Part shown: positions 34,848 through 42,411 of the stretch, one piece after another
Layout of the letters: each line of letters starts with the position of its first letter
How positions within the stretch are numbered: the stretch's first letter is position 1
The notes under the pieces: model-generated
The model's database searches: none
Seen by the model: the letters and a program-made list of their open reading frames with translations, nothing else
What the model was told of the DNA's origin: nothing
Translations under genes and position numbers: made by a program
Assembly (NCBI RefSeq): GCF_003627815.1
Contig: NZ_CP032698.1
Location: 2,480,001 to 2,544,000 of the forward strand
Source: Streptomyces hundungensis
GTDB taxonomy: Bacteria; Actinomycetota; Actinomycetes; Streptomycetales; Streptomycetaceae
DNA length: 64,000 bases
Direction of reading: 5' to 3'

Positions 34848-36574
34848 CAGAACTCCCCGCTCCGGTCGGTCCGGATCCGTTCCAGGACGAGCAGCGCCAC
34901 CGCGCACACCACCATCAGAATTGTGCTGAGGGCCATCGCCTGGCCGTAGTTGAGGTCGCCGGCCCGGCCGAGGAGGCGGGCCACGGCGACGGGCAGCGTC
35001 GGATGGTCGGGCCGGGCGATGAAGACGGTCGCCCCGAACTCCCCGAGGGAGACCGCGAAGGCGAAGCCCGCCGCGACCAGGAGCGCGCGGCGCACCAGCG
35101 GCAGGTCCACTTCGCGCCAGGCCCGCAGCGGGGACGCTCCGAGCACGGCCGCCGCCTCGCGCAGCCGTCCGTCCACCGCGCGCAGCACCGGCAGCATGAT
35201 CCGTACGACGAAGGGGGTGCCCACCAACGCCTGGGCGAGCGGCACCAGGATCCAGGAGGTTCTCAGATCGAGGGGCGGCTCGTCGAGGGTGATCAGGAAG
35301 CCGAAGCCGACGGTCACGGCCGAGACGCCGAGCGGCAGCATGAGCAGGGCGTCGAAGCCGCGCATCAGCCGGCCGCTGCCGCGCCGGGTGAGGGCGGCCG
35401 CCGCGAGGCCGCCGACGACCAGCGCGATCGCGGTGGCGGCCAGGGCGTACTGGAGCGAGTTGCCGATCGCCTCGATGGGCGGCACGAGGAAGCTGCCGTT
35501 GTCGCCGGCGTCCTGGAGCGCCCGGTAGTAGCCGAGGCCGTAGCCGTCGGGGGTGTCCAGGGAGCGTTCGACGAGGACGCCCACGGGGAGCAGGATCAGC
35601 AGGGCGACGACGGCGAGGACCGAGGCGAGCAGCGTGCGCTGCGCGGCGCCGCGCGGGCGGTGGGACGTGTGCGCCGGCTCCACGAGGCTGAGGGCGCTCT
35701 CGCGGCGGCGTACCGCCCAGGCGTGCACGGCGAGGATCGCGCCGACCGCCGCGAACTGGGCGATCGTCAGGACGGCCGCGGTCGGCAGGTCGAGGAGTTC
35801 GGCGGTTTGGCGGTAGATCTCCACTTCGAGGGTGGAGAAGGTGGGGCCGCCGAGGATCTGGACGACGCCGAAGGAGGTGAAGGTGAAGAGGAAGACCATC
35901 AGCGCGGCGGCGGCGACGGCGGGGCCGAGCGCGGGCAGCGTGACCCTGCGCCAGGCCGCGAGGCGGGAGGCGCCGAGCACGCGGGCGGCCTCCTCCTGGC
36001 GGGGGTCGAGCTGCGACCACAGGCCGCCGACGGTGCGTACGACGACCGCGTAGTTGAAGAAGACGTGCGCGAGCAGGATCGCCCACACCGTGGTGTCCAG
36101 GCGCACCCCCCACAGCTGGTCGAGCAGCCCGCCGCGGCCGAGCAGCGCCAGGAACGCGGTGCCCACGACGACGGTGGGCAGGACGAACGGCACGGTGACG
36201 ACGGCCCTCAGGAGCTGTTTGCCGGGGAAGTCCAGGCGTGCGAAGACATAGGCGCCGGGCAGCGCGATCAACAGGGTGAGCGCGGTGGAGGCGAGCGCCT
36301 GCCAGGTGGTGAACCACAGGACGTGGGCGATGTCCGGGTCGCCGAGTACCTCGCCGACCCGGCCGAACTGCCAGGCCCCGTCGGCCTTGAGCCCGCGGCC
36401 GACGATGGCGGCCACGGGCCAGGCGAAGAACACCGCGAAGAAGGCGAGCGGCCCGGCCAGGAGACCGAACCGCACCGCGTTGCCCCGCAGCGCACCGCGT
36501 CGCCCCGCGCCGCGCCGCGGCTTGCCCGCGGGGCGCTCTACTTCAGGACGAGCGAGGACCACGTCTTGACCCAC
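34847..36574 (-). CDS. thiP: Thiamine ABC transporter permease, ThiP-like fused permease
   Basis: A 575-residue permease with two tandem binding-protein-dependent transport domains, each with about six spans and an EAA loop (EEAARVLGASRLAAWRRVTLP at about 195-215 and REAAAVLGASPLRAWREVDLP at about 487-507). Such fused permeases are typical of thiamine and ferric-ion importers. The frame opens at the GTG at 36574, which overlaps the end of the binding-protein gene by 37 bases; GTGs at 36562 and near 36475 are alternatives and none has a clear ribosome-binding site. The region 36472-36525 holds short GCACCGCG direct repeats. Confidence 0.86.
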   Translation of the reverse strand: MGQDVVLARPEVERPAGKPRRGAGRRGALRGNAVRFGLLAGPLAFFAVFFAWPVAAIVGRGLKADGAWQFGRVGEVLGDPDIAHVLWFTTWQALASTALTLLIALPGAYVFARLDFPGKQLLRAVVTVPFVLPTVVVGTAFLALLGRGGLLDQLWGVRLDTTVWAILLAHVFFNYAVVVRTVGGLWSQLDPRQEEAARVLGASRLAAWRRVTLPALGPAVAAAALMVFLFTFTSFGVVQILGGPTFSTLEVEIYRQTAELLDLPTAAVLTIAQFAAVGAILAVHAWAVRRRESALSLVEPAHTSHRPRGAAQRTLLASVLAVVALLILLPVGVLVERSLDTPDGYGLGYYRALQDAGDNGSFLVPPIEAIGNSLQYALAATAIALVVGGLAAAALTRRGSGRLMRGFDALLMLPLGVSAVTVGFGFLITLDEPPLDLRTSWILVPLAQALVGTPFVVRIMLPVLRAVDGRLREAAAVLGASPLRAWREVDLPLVRRALLVAAGFAFAVSLGEFGATVFIARPDHPTLPVAVARLLGRAGDLNYGQAMALSTILMVVCAVALLVLERIRTDRSGEF

Positions 36575-37635
36575 TGGTCACGGTTCTTGGCGATCGTGTC
36601 GGGGGCGACGGTGGTCGAGTGGGTGATCTTCGCGCCGAAGGTGGTGAACTCCGGCGGGAGTACCGCGTCCTTGGCGACCGGGTCCACGAACATGTTCAGC
36701 GGCATGTCGTCCTGGAACTTCTTGGAGATCAGGAAGTCCAGGAGCGCCTTGCCGCCGGCCTCGTTCTTGGCGCCCTTGAGCAGGCCCGCGAACTCGGTCT
36801 GGCGGAAGCAGGTGCCGGTGGCGACGCCGGTGGGGGCCTCGGTGGGCTTCGGGTCGGCGTAGATCACCTCGGCGGGCGGGCTGGAGGCGTAGGAGACGAC
36901 CAGCGGCCGGTCGCCCTTGGCCTTCTTGCCGCCGGCCGAGCCGGAGAAGTCCGTGTTGTAGGCCTGCTCCCAGCCGTCCACGACCTTGACGCCGTTGGAC
37001 TTCAGCTTCTTCCAGTAGTCCTGCCAGCCGCCGTCTCCGTACGTGGCGACCGAGCCGAGCAGGAAGCCGAGGCCGGGCGAGGACGTCGCCACGTTCTCCG
37101 TGACGAGCAGATCCTTGTACTCGGGCTTGATCAGGTCGGCGAAGGACTGCGGGGGGCTGAGCTTCTTGTCCGCGAAGTACTTCTTGTCGTAGTTGACGCA
37201 GATGTCGCCGGTGTCGATGGGCGTGACTCGGTGCTTGGCCTGGTCGAGCTGGACCTCGGCGGGCACCCGGTCCAGGCCCTTGGCCTCGTACGGCGTGAAG
37301 ATGCCGTTGTCGAGGGCGCGCGAGAGCAGGGTGTTGTCGACGCCGAAGAACACGTCGCCGCGCGGGGAGCCCTTGGTGAGGATCTCCTGGTTGAGGGCTG
37401 CGCCGGCGTCCCCGGACTTGAGCACCTTGACGGTGTAGCCGGTCTGGGCGGTGAACGCCTTGAGCACCGGATCCGAGGCGGCGAACGAGTCATGGCTGAC
37501 GAGCGTCACGGTCTTGTCGGCGGATCCGTCACCCGAGCCGGACTTCTTGCCGTCCGAACCGCCGCAGGCCGCCAGCGTGGTGACCCCGAGGGCGGCGGCG
37601 ATCGCGCCGGCCGCGAGCCTCTTGGTACTGCGCAT
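36538..37635 (-). CDS. thiB: Thiamine ABC transporter substrate-binding lipoprotein, ThiB/TbpA-like
   Basis: A 365-residue binding protein from the ATG at 37635, preceded by a perfect AGGAGG. The signal peptide ends in a lipobox LAAC (about residues 21-24), so the mature protein is a membrane-anchored lipoprotein. Family hallmarks include TVTLVSHDSFA, GDVFFGVDNTLLSRAL, PIDTGDICVNYDKKYF and the ligand-pocket WEQAYNTDFSGS. It binds thiamine, TMP or TPP outside the membrane. A TPP riboswitch lies 100-195 bases upstream on the same strand. Confidence 0.93.
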   Translation of the reverse strand: MRSTKRLAAGAIAAALGVTTLAACGGSDGKKSGSGDGSADKTVTLVSHDSFAASDPVLKAFTAQTGYTVKVLKSGDAGAALNQEILTKGSPRGDVFFGVDNTLLSRALDNGIFTPYEAKGLDRVPAEVQLDQAKHRVTPIDTGDICVNYDKKYFADKKLSPPQSFADLIKPEYKDLLVTENVATSSPGLGFLLGSVATYGDGGWQDYWKKLKSNGVKVVDGWEQAYNTDFSGSAGGKKAKGDRPLVVSYASSPPAEVIYADPKPTEAPTGVATGTCFRQTEFAGLLKGAKNEAGGKALLDFLISKKFQDDMPLNMFVDPVAKDAVLPPEFTTFGAKITHSTTVAPDTIAKNRDQWVKTWSSLVLK

Positions 37636-37673
37636 TTCTTCATTCCTCCTGGAGATGACCAGGAAGAGACGCG

Positions 37674-37710
37674 GCCCTGCCCGCACGACGAGGCGTCGTG
37701 CGGGCAGGGC
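37674..37710 (-). terminator. 16-bp hairpin between the TPP riboswitch and thiB
   Basis: A perfect 16-bp stem (37674-37689 with 37695-37710) with a 5-base loop lies 24 bases downstream of the aptamer and 38 bases upstream of the thiB start codon, followed on the minus strand by a pyrimidine-rich stretch (CGCGTCTCTTCCTGG). It is the likely expression platform, ending transcription when TPP is bound. Confidence 0.7.
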
Positions 37711-37734
37711 GCAACAGCTTGAGTAATCGCCGAA

Positions 37735-37830
37735 CTTCCTACCCCGAATGACCGGGGCAAGGTTCAGAGGGTCTGCGGTCCGTGTCCCTTGCGGGTACCG
37801 CACTCTCAGCGCTGTGGCGCTCCCCTGTCG
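37735..37830 (-). promoter_or_regulatory. TPP riboswitch (THI element) of the thiamine transporter operon
   Basis: Read on the minus strand, the conserved THI-box elements occur in order: GGGGAGCGCC, then GCGCTGAGAGTGCG with the invariant CTGAGA, a variable stem, ACCCTCTGAACCTTG (ACCC...GAACCT), and the closing CCCCGGTCATTCGGGG and GGAAG. This is the aptamer that binds thiamine pyrophosphate. It lies in the leader of thiB and is followed by a strong hairpin. Confidence 0.93.
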
Positions 37831-37901
37831 GAATATGCAGATGTTTCCAGCCAGGTTACACGGGGGTCCTGACAGGGCCCCCGGCCGTTCTGCCCCTTGG
37901 A

Positions 37902-39008
37902 CTAGCGCTCGGAGGCGGCGAGCTGGCCGCAGGCGCCGTCGATCTCCTGGCCCCGGGTGTCGCGGACGGTCACCGGCACGCCGTGGGCCGCGATGGCCTC
38001 GACGAACGCCTTCTCGTCCTCGGGCCGCGAGGCCGTCCACTTGGAGCCCGGCGTCGGGTTCAGCGGGATCAGGTTGACGTGCACCCGCTTGCCCTTGAGC
38101 AGCCGGCCCAGCAGATCGCCGCGCCACGCCTGGTCATTGATGTCACGGATCAGGGCGTACTCGATCGAGATGCGGCGCCCGGACTTCTCGGCGTACTCCC
38201 ACGCCGCGTCGAGCACCTCGCGGACCTTCCAGCGAGTGTTGACCGGCACCAGGGTGTCGCGCAGCTCGTCGTCGGGGGCGTGCAGGCTCACCGCGAGGCG
38301 GCACTTGAAGCCCTCGTCGGCGAAGCGGTGCATGGCGGGGACCAGGCCCACGGTGGAGACGGTGATGCCGCGCTGCGACAGGCCCAGGCCGTCGGGCTCG
38401 GGGTCGGTGAGGCGGCGGATGGCGCCGACCACGCGCTTGTAGTTGGCGAGCGGCTCGCCCATGCCCATGAAGACGATGTTGGACAGACGGGCCGGACCGC
38501 CCGGCACCTCACCGTCGCGCAGCGCCCGCATGCCGTCGACGATCTGGTGCACGATCTCGGCGGTCGACAGGTTGCGGTCGAGGCCGGCCTGGCCGGTGGC
38601 GCAGAACGGGCAGTTCATGCCGCAGCCGGCCTGCGAGGAGATGCACATCGTGACCCGGTCCGGGTAGCGCATCAGGACGGACTCCACCAGCGTGCCGTCG
38701 TGCAGCTTCCACAGCGTCTTGCGGGTGGTGTCCTCGTCGCAGGAGATGTGCCGCACGACGGACATCAGGTCCGGCAGCAGCTCCTCCTGGAGGCGGCCGC
38801 GCGCGGCGAGCGGAATGTCGGTCCACTCCGCCGGGTCGTGGGCGTACCGCGCGAAGTAGTGCTGGGACAGCTGCTTGGCGCGGAACGGCTTCTCGCCGAT
38901 CGCGGCGACGGCTTCCTTGCGCTCGGCGGGCGAGAGGTCGGCGAGGTGCCGCGGCGGCTTCTTGGCTCCGCGGGGGGCGACGAAAGTGAGTTCTCCGGGC
39001 TTGGGCAT
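37902..39008 (-). CDS. rlmN: 23S rRNA/tRNA (adenine-C2)-methyltransferase RlmN
   Basis: A 368-residue radical SAM enzyme that methylates A2503 of 23S rRNA and A37 of some tRNAs. The [4Fe-4S] cluster motif is C129-x3-C133-x2-C136 ([10 protein letters not shown]); the two catalytic cysteines are C122 (TMCISSQ) and C360 (DGACGQLA); VFMGMGEP is the usual SAM-binding motif. The ATG at 39008, its GAGGA ribosome-binding site and the first 20 coding bases lie inside the 42-bp attachment repeat of an integrated element. The protein is therefore intact, but its native upstream DNA, the end of cdsA, is now 15 kb away and any promoter must lie in the element (39031-39262). Confidence 0.95.
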   Translation of the reverse strand: MPKPGELTFVAPRGAKKPPRHLADLSPAERKEAVAAIGEKPFRAKQLSQHYFARYAHDPAEWTDIPLAARGRLQEELLPDLMSVVRHISCDEDTTRKTLWKLHDGTLVESVLMRYPDRVTMCISSQAGCGMNCPFCATGQAGLDRNLSTAEIVHQIVDGMRALRDGEVPGGPARLSNIVFMGMGEPLANYKRVVGAIRRLTDPEPDGLGLSQRGITVSTVGLVPAMHRFADEGFKCRLAVSLHAPDDELRDTLVPVNTRWKVREVLDAAWEYAEKSGRRISIEYALIRDINDQAWRGDLLGRLLKGKRVHVNLIPLNPTPGSKWTASRPEDEKAFVEAIAAHGVPVTVRDTRGQEIDGACGQLAASER

Positions 39009-39030
39009 GGTTCCTCAAGTGTCTCAGACG
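38989..39030. repeat. attL: left 42-bp attachment repeat
   Basis: Identical over 42 bases to 53917-53958; the flanking bases differ on both sides. On the minus strand it carries 22 bases of rlmN leader with the ribosome-binding site, the start codon and six further codons (MPKPGEL). Strand exchange by the integrase must occur within this core. Confidence 0.95.
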
Positions 39031-39107
39031 AATCCCGCTGACCTCGGCCCCTCGCGCCGCCGGGTGGTGGTTGACGGTGGTCACTGGTGATTGTTGGCGG
39101 CCCTCGG

Positions 39108-39125
39108 ACGGCCCAGAGACGGCCC
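39108..39125. promoter_or_regulatory. Candidate integrase/excisionase arm sites, left
   Basis: Two ACGGCCC heptamers (39108-39114 and 39119-39125) lie exactly 11 bases apart, 77 bases inside attL. The same pair with the same spacing occurs inside attR at 53827-53844. Tyrosine integrases of this class often bind short paired arm sites near the core. The role is inferred from position and symmetry. Confidence 0.5.
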
Positions 39126-39262
39126 GGGGGCCGCTCCCATCCATCCCACAACCAAGCAGGTTGGAGCGGTATCTCTCGATGATTTCATCACCCATCCCCC
39201 AGGCTGGCACGCGCCGATACCCTGGCCAGCACAAGCCGCCGATCGGGGAGTGTGCGCCAAGG

Positions 39263-40039
39263 ATGGGACCCAAAACACAGAGGGTCTACGAGACGATCCG
39301 ATCCTGGATCGAGGACGGCCGGTACAAGGCCGGGGACAAGCTGCCCTCGGAGCGGTCCATGTGCGCCGATCTTGAGATCGGGCGTACCGCACTGCGTCAA
39401 GTTCTGGCCCGGCTGGTTAACGAGCGCTTGATCAAGGCGTACGACCGCAGCTCGTACCGTGTGCTGGCCGGTGGCGATACTCCGACGCCAGCGGAGGGGG
39501 AACCCTGGGTCATTCACGGGTCACGCACGGTCTACGACAACCGCTGGGTCAACCTGGATCTGGTCGACGTGGAGCCACCCGGCGTGGAGCGCTTCGAGCA
39601 CCACGTGGTCCGACTGTTCCGGGTAGCCGTGACGGCCGTGATCGACGAGCAGGACCGCGTACTGATGCTGTGGCGGTACCGGTTCGTTCCGCAGCAGTGG
39701 GGCTGGGAGCTGCCCGGGGGAATCGTGGACCCTGGCGAGGAGGCCGCCGCGACGGCCGCCCGCGAGACCGAGGAAGAGACGGGGTGGCGGCCCGGCCCGG
39801 TCGAGCACGTCACCAGCTACCAGCCGATGATCGGCATGGTCGACTCCCCTCACGAGATTTTTGTGGCCCGGGGCGCCGAGAAAGTAGGCGAGCCTACAGA
39901 TGCAGAAGAGGCGGGCGAGGTCGCCTGGATTCCTCTGGACGACATCCCGCGCTTGATGTCCGAAGGCAAGCTCATGGGGTCGGGCACGCTCGTGGCCCTG
40001 CTCCACATCCTGGCGTCGCGCACTACAGGCGCCCGGTAA
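39263..40039 (+). CDS. GntR-type helix-turn-helix fused to a Nudix hydrolase
   Basis: From the ATG at 39263 the protein has 258 residues; an in-frame ATG at 39179 is possible but the GntR fold begins right at the chosen start. Residues 3-66 are a GntR winged helix (ETIRSWIEDGRYKAGDKLPSERSMCADLEIGRTALRQVLARL). Residues 115-250 are a Nudix domain with a perfect box at 153-175 (G-x5-E-x7-REUXEEXGU). In pSAM2, the repressor KorSA (GntR) and the immunity factor Pif (Nudix) are separate; here both parts are in one chain. Likely role: represses element functions and blocks redundant transfer. It overlaps the convergent XRE gene by 17 bases. Confidence 0.85.
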   Translation: MGPKTQRVYETIRSWIEDGRYKAGDKLPSERSMCADLEIGRTALRQVLARLVNERLIKAYDRSSYRVLAGGDTPTPAEGEPWVIHGSRTVYDNRWVNLDLVDVEPPGVERFEHHVVRLFRVAVTAVIDEQDRVLMLWRYRFVPQQWGWELPGGIVDPGEEAAATAARETEEETGWRPGPVEHVTSYQPMIGMVDSPHEIFVARGAEKVGEPTDAEEAGEVAWIPLDDIPRLMSEGKLMGSGTLVALLHILASRTTGAR

Positions 40040-41156
40040 GCATCTCCACCCGTCGGCGATACCGCACGGACCCCGTGCGGTTCGCCACCAACCTGGCCTG
40101 TTGGAGATGGGACCGCGCTTCCTCTAGCTCTCCCCGAGCCAGATGCGCCTGGGTGAGGTCGCAGTGAAGGCCAGAGGATGCGCGCACGAAGGACGCGTCC
40201 GCGCTGCCCAGAGAGGCGTACAGCTCGTCCATCGCTGAGGCGTCCCCGAGCTTGGCGAGCACGTTCCCCCGCCATCGGGCGAGGTGCCCAGCGTTGAGGA
40301 AGATGCTCAGCATGTCGGCATCACGCGTTTCCCCGTCATCTGGAAGAAGTGCGTTCGCCCGCTCAAGCGCCGCTCGCGCCGCCGCCTCCATGTCGGGCCC
40401 TGCCGCCGCGCACAGCTCTGCCTCCGCAGCCGCAAGCCACGCCCGGAGTCTCGGCGACTGCCGCTCGGCATGGGTGCGCTGAGCGTCCCGCACGAGTTCA
40501 ACAGCGAGCTGCGGTCGGCCGGCGTCGGCGAGTACGTACGCCTGCTCCCCCATGGCATGAGCCAGGTACATCGGGGAGTCGGCATCCTGCGCAGCCTTCT
40601 TGGCAAGCTCGTACCGACGCCAAGCCCTGTCCACTGCACCGGCGTCCAGCGCCTGCCACGCGGCGAGGGTCGATGCACCCGCGAGGGCTGCCGCGATGGG
40701 GCGTCGCGCCCCCGGCAGTACGGCAAAGGTCAGCGCATCCTCCATCGCAGCCAAGTGGCCGTTCATCTGGTCGACCAAGCCAGATGCGCCCAACTGTCGA
40801 TCCATGGTGCGGAGTAGTTCTGTCTGCGCCAGGAACGACGGAACCACGGATTCACTCAGGCTGCTGGCTGCGTCGATCCGGCTCAACAGGTCCGCGTATC
40901 CATCGACTTGCGGCCCTCGGACCGCAGCTTCGCTCCGCAGTTCGGCGTCAGTGGCACCGAGGAGGGACCGGAGGATCGACGCATACCGGTCTGTGATGGC
41001 GCGGCGGCCGTTCTCCCACTCGGAGATATAGGTCTTGAGGCTCGCGGCCGAAGCGATGTCGATCAGCCCTCGTTCCGCGAACCGCTGCATCTCGTAGACC
41101 AATCGGTCCTGAGACCAGCCTCGCGCGGTCCGTGCAGACCGTAACCCCTTAGCCAT
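40023..41156 (-). CDS. XRE-type regulator with TPR-like C-terminal domain
   Basis: A 377-residue protein. Residues 3-65 are a helix-turn-helix of the XRE/Cro type (LRSARTARGWSQDRLVYEMQRFAERG...SLKTYISEWENGRRAI). The rest is all-helical with Ala/Leu/Arg-rich repeats like those of TPR peptide-binding regulators (AWRRYELAKKAAQDADSPMYLAHAMGEQAYVLADAG). Such proteins are common in actinomycete elements and may respond to a peptide or partner protein. Two GGTTAAC sites lie 32-54 bases upstream, probably autoregulatory. The gene is convergent with and overlaps the GntR-Nudix gene. Confidence 0.82.
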   Translation of the reverse strand: MAKGLRSARTARGWSQDRLVYEMQRFAERGLIDIASAASLKTYISEWENGRRAITDRYASILRSLLGATDAELRSEAAVRGPQVDGYADLLSRIDAASSLSESVVPSFLAQTELLRTMDRQLGASGLVDQMNGHLAAMEDALTFAVLPGARRPIAAALAGASTLAAWQALDAGAVDRAWRRYELAKKAAQDADSPMYLAHAMGEQAYVLADAGRPQLAVELVRDAQRTHAERQSPRLRAWLAAAEAELCAAAGPDMEAAARAALERANALLPDDGETRDADMLSIFLNAGHLARWRGNVLAKLGDASAMDELYASLGSADASFVRASSGLHCDLTQAHLARGELEEARSHLQQARLVANRTGSVRYRRRVEMLTGRL

Positions 41157-41186
41157 GCCGCCTCCCGCAAAGCCCCAGGTGAGAGT

Positions 41187-41210
41187 GGGTTAACACCCTT
41201 GAGGTTAACC
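41187..41210. promoter_or_regulatory. Two GGTTAAC operator-like sites upstream of the XRE gene
   Basis: GGGTTAACACCC (41187-41198) and GAGGTTAACC (41201-41210) carry GGTTAAC 15 bases apart; both cores are palindromic GTTAAC. A/T-containing hexamers like these are rare in the window. They lie just upstream of the XRE start at 41156, the usual place for an autoregulatory operator. Confidence 0.55.
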
Positions 41211-41291
41211 CCAGTTGGCTACCGAGACGCCCAACTCTGGCCGTTCTCTAGAAGAGCACACCGACACGCAGTCCCCGTCAGGGGGTTGCAG

Positions 41292-41329
41292 CTGGTGCGC
41301 ACCAGATGTCAGTCTATTGGTGCGCACCA
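41292..41329. promoter_or_regulatory. Two TGGTGCGCACCA palindromes between the divergent regulator and transfer units
   Basis: CTGGTGCGCACCAG (41292-41305) and TGGTGCGCACCA (41318-41329) are perfect palindromes with centres 25 bases apart. The stretch between (AGATGTCAGTCTAT) is A/T-rich and could hold a promoter. They sit in the 545-base non-coding interval 41157-41701, between the XRE gene and the transfer operon. The GntR domain at 39263 is a candidate binder. Confidence 0.6.
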
Positions 41330-41442
41330 GATAGGACCCGAAAGGGCCTAGCTGGTGTACCGCGCGCAACGCGTGGTGGTTCGGGATTGCTCGTCTGAAC
41401 GCGGCTTCGGCCGCGCGCTGCGGGCCCTGCGCTGGTCGTTCC

Positions 41443-41448
41443 TTGACA
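41443..41448 (+). promoter_or_regulatory. Possible -35 box of the transfer operon
   Basis: A perfect TTGACA lies about 250 bases upstream of the first operon gene. The -10 is not obvious at 16-18 bases, so the promoter may need an activator. The downstream leader is rich in hairpins: CCGCAG/CTGCGG near 41537 and GCGGGCCGG/CCGGCCCGC across about 41547-41582. Confidence 0.35.
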
Positions 41449-41634
41449 ACTGAATGGGGATCACGCCGCCTCTCCTCGGCCAAGTAGGCGGCCACGCGGG
41501 CCTCTCGCGTGACGTATAGCGCTACCCCAACCCTCCGCAGCTTTCTGCGGGCCGGTTGCCTCCTCTGCCCGTCCGGCCCGCGTGGTCGTACGGGCGGAGC
41601 TGAGGGGAGCCGGATTGACCGACTTCAACGGCGC

Positions 41635-41664
41635 GCGGCCCCGGGTGGCTAGACCCGGGGCCGC
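41635..41664 (+). terminator. Attenuator-like hairpin in the transfer-operon leader
   Basis: A perfect 12-bp stem (41635-41646 with 41653-41664), GCGGCCCCGGGT and its complement, with a 6-base loop, is followed directly by TTTCGAGCCGTTT. It lies 37 bases upstream of the first operon start codon, so it would stop transcription before any gene unless overcome. Confidence 0.6.
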
Positions 41665-41701
41665 TTTCGAGCCGTTTCACCTGCTAGGGAGACCACGACT
41701 C

Positions 41702-41971
41702 ATGAAGCACATCGCTGCACTTCAGACGGGTGTTACCGGCACCCTGCCGGACATCGAGCCGACACCGGCCGAACTCGACGCCATCGACATCGAGATGCCG
41801 CTGATCCTGGCGGAAGTCGAGTTGCTGGACGCAGAGATCATCACGCTCGACCGCAGCCCGAACGAGCTGGATACCCGCCGCATCCGCCGGGCCCGCCGCA
41901 ACGTCCTCAGGGCCCGCCGGGCACTCACCAACCAGTCGGCCGCACTGGGCACGTCGGGGGTGGGCGCGTGA
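41702..41971 (+). CDS. DUF6284 family protein
   Basis: An 89-residue acidic then basic protein, ATG at 41702 after AGGGAG. The core PTPAELDAIDIEMPLILAEVELLDAEIITLD is followed by a strongly basic helix (DTRRIRRARRNVLRARRAL). This matches the small DUF6284 proteins found at the head of transfer operons of Streptomyces plasmids and AICEs. Function unknown; the shape suggests a short coiled coil with a nucleic-acid-binding tail. It overlaps the next gene by four bases (GTGA). Confidence 0.8.
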   Translation: MKHIAALQTGVTGTLPDIEPTPAELDAIDIEMPLILAEVELLDAEIITLDRSPNELDTRRIRRARRNVLRARRALTNQSAALGTSGVGA

Positions 41972-42411
41972 CCGCCAACGACCCGCTCAACACCGCCCAC
42001 GCCGAGGTGAAGGCGGAAATCTCGCGGACCGACAGCAAGGTCAGTCTGCTGCTGGCGTTCATCGGCGCACTTCTGGCCGGCGCGGGCTCGGTCGCCAAGG
42101 ACATCGCGCCCGGCGTGAGTGTCTGCGCCGTGGGCGGGCTCGGCATGGCGACGCTGGTCGGTGCGGCGGGGCTGTTGCTGCGCTCGGCCCGCCCGAACCT
42201 GCGGGGCCGTCACGGCTTCCCGCTGTGGGCGACCCTGACGGCCGAGGAGATCACGGCGGCCGTGGCGACGGACCGGGCGGCTGACATCGCGGGCCTGTCC
42301 CGGATCGCGGTCGCCAAGTTCACCGCCCTGCGCCGCGCGGTCGACCTCACGATGGCCGGCGGCGCCCTCCTGGTCGTCGCGCTCCTCCTGCACGTTGGGG
42401 GTGCGGCATGA
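41968..42411 (+). CDS. PycTM-like membrane protein (Pycsar effector family domain)
   Basis: A 147-residue protein, GTG at 41968 overlapping the previous stop. It opens with AHAEVKAEISRTDSKVSLLLAFIGALLAG, the signature of the Pycsar effector transmembrane domain (formerly DUF5706), with spans at about 27-46, 50-71 and 127-145. In Pycsar defence such proteins respond to cCMP or cUMP made by a cyclase, then damage the membrane. No cyclase gene is in the element, so this could be an orphan effector, an exclusion protein, or a conjugation-related membrane protein of the same fold. It is coupled to the next gene by ATGA. Confidence 0.75.
   Translation: MTANDPLNTAHAEVKAEISRTDSKVSLLLAFIGALLAGAGSVAKDIAPGVSVCAVGGLGMATLVGAAGLLLRSARPNLRGRHGFPLWATLTAEEITAAVATDRAADIAGLSRIAVAKFTALRRAVDLTMAGGALLVVALLLHVGGAA

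Noticed and set aside
38989..39030. A tRNA gene as attachment site
   Set aside because: The repeat matches the rlmN leader and first codons; no tRNA cloverleaf or CCA end is present at either junction.
41205..41495. A 96-residue minus-strand ORF upstream of the XRE gene
   Set aside because: It would cover the palindromic sites and promoter interval, has no ribosome-binding site and no recognisable composition.
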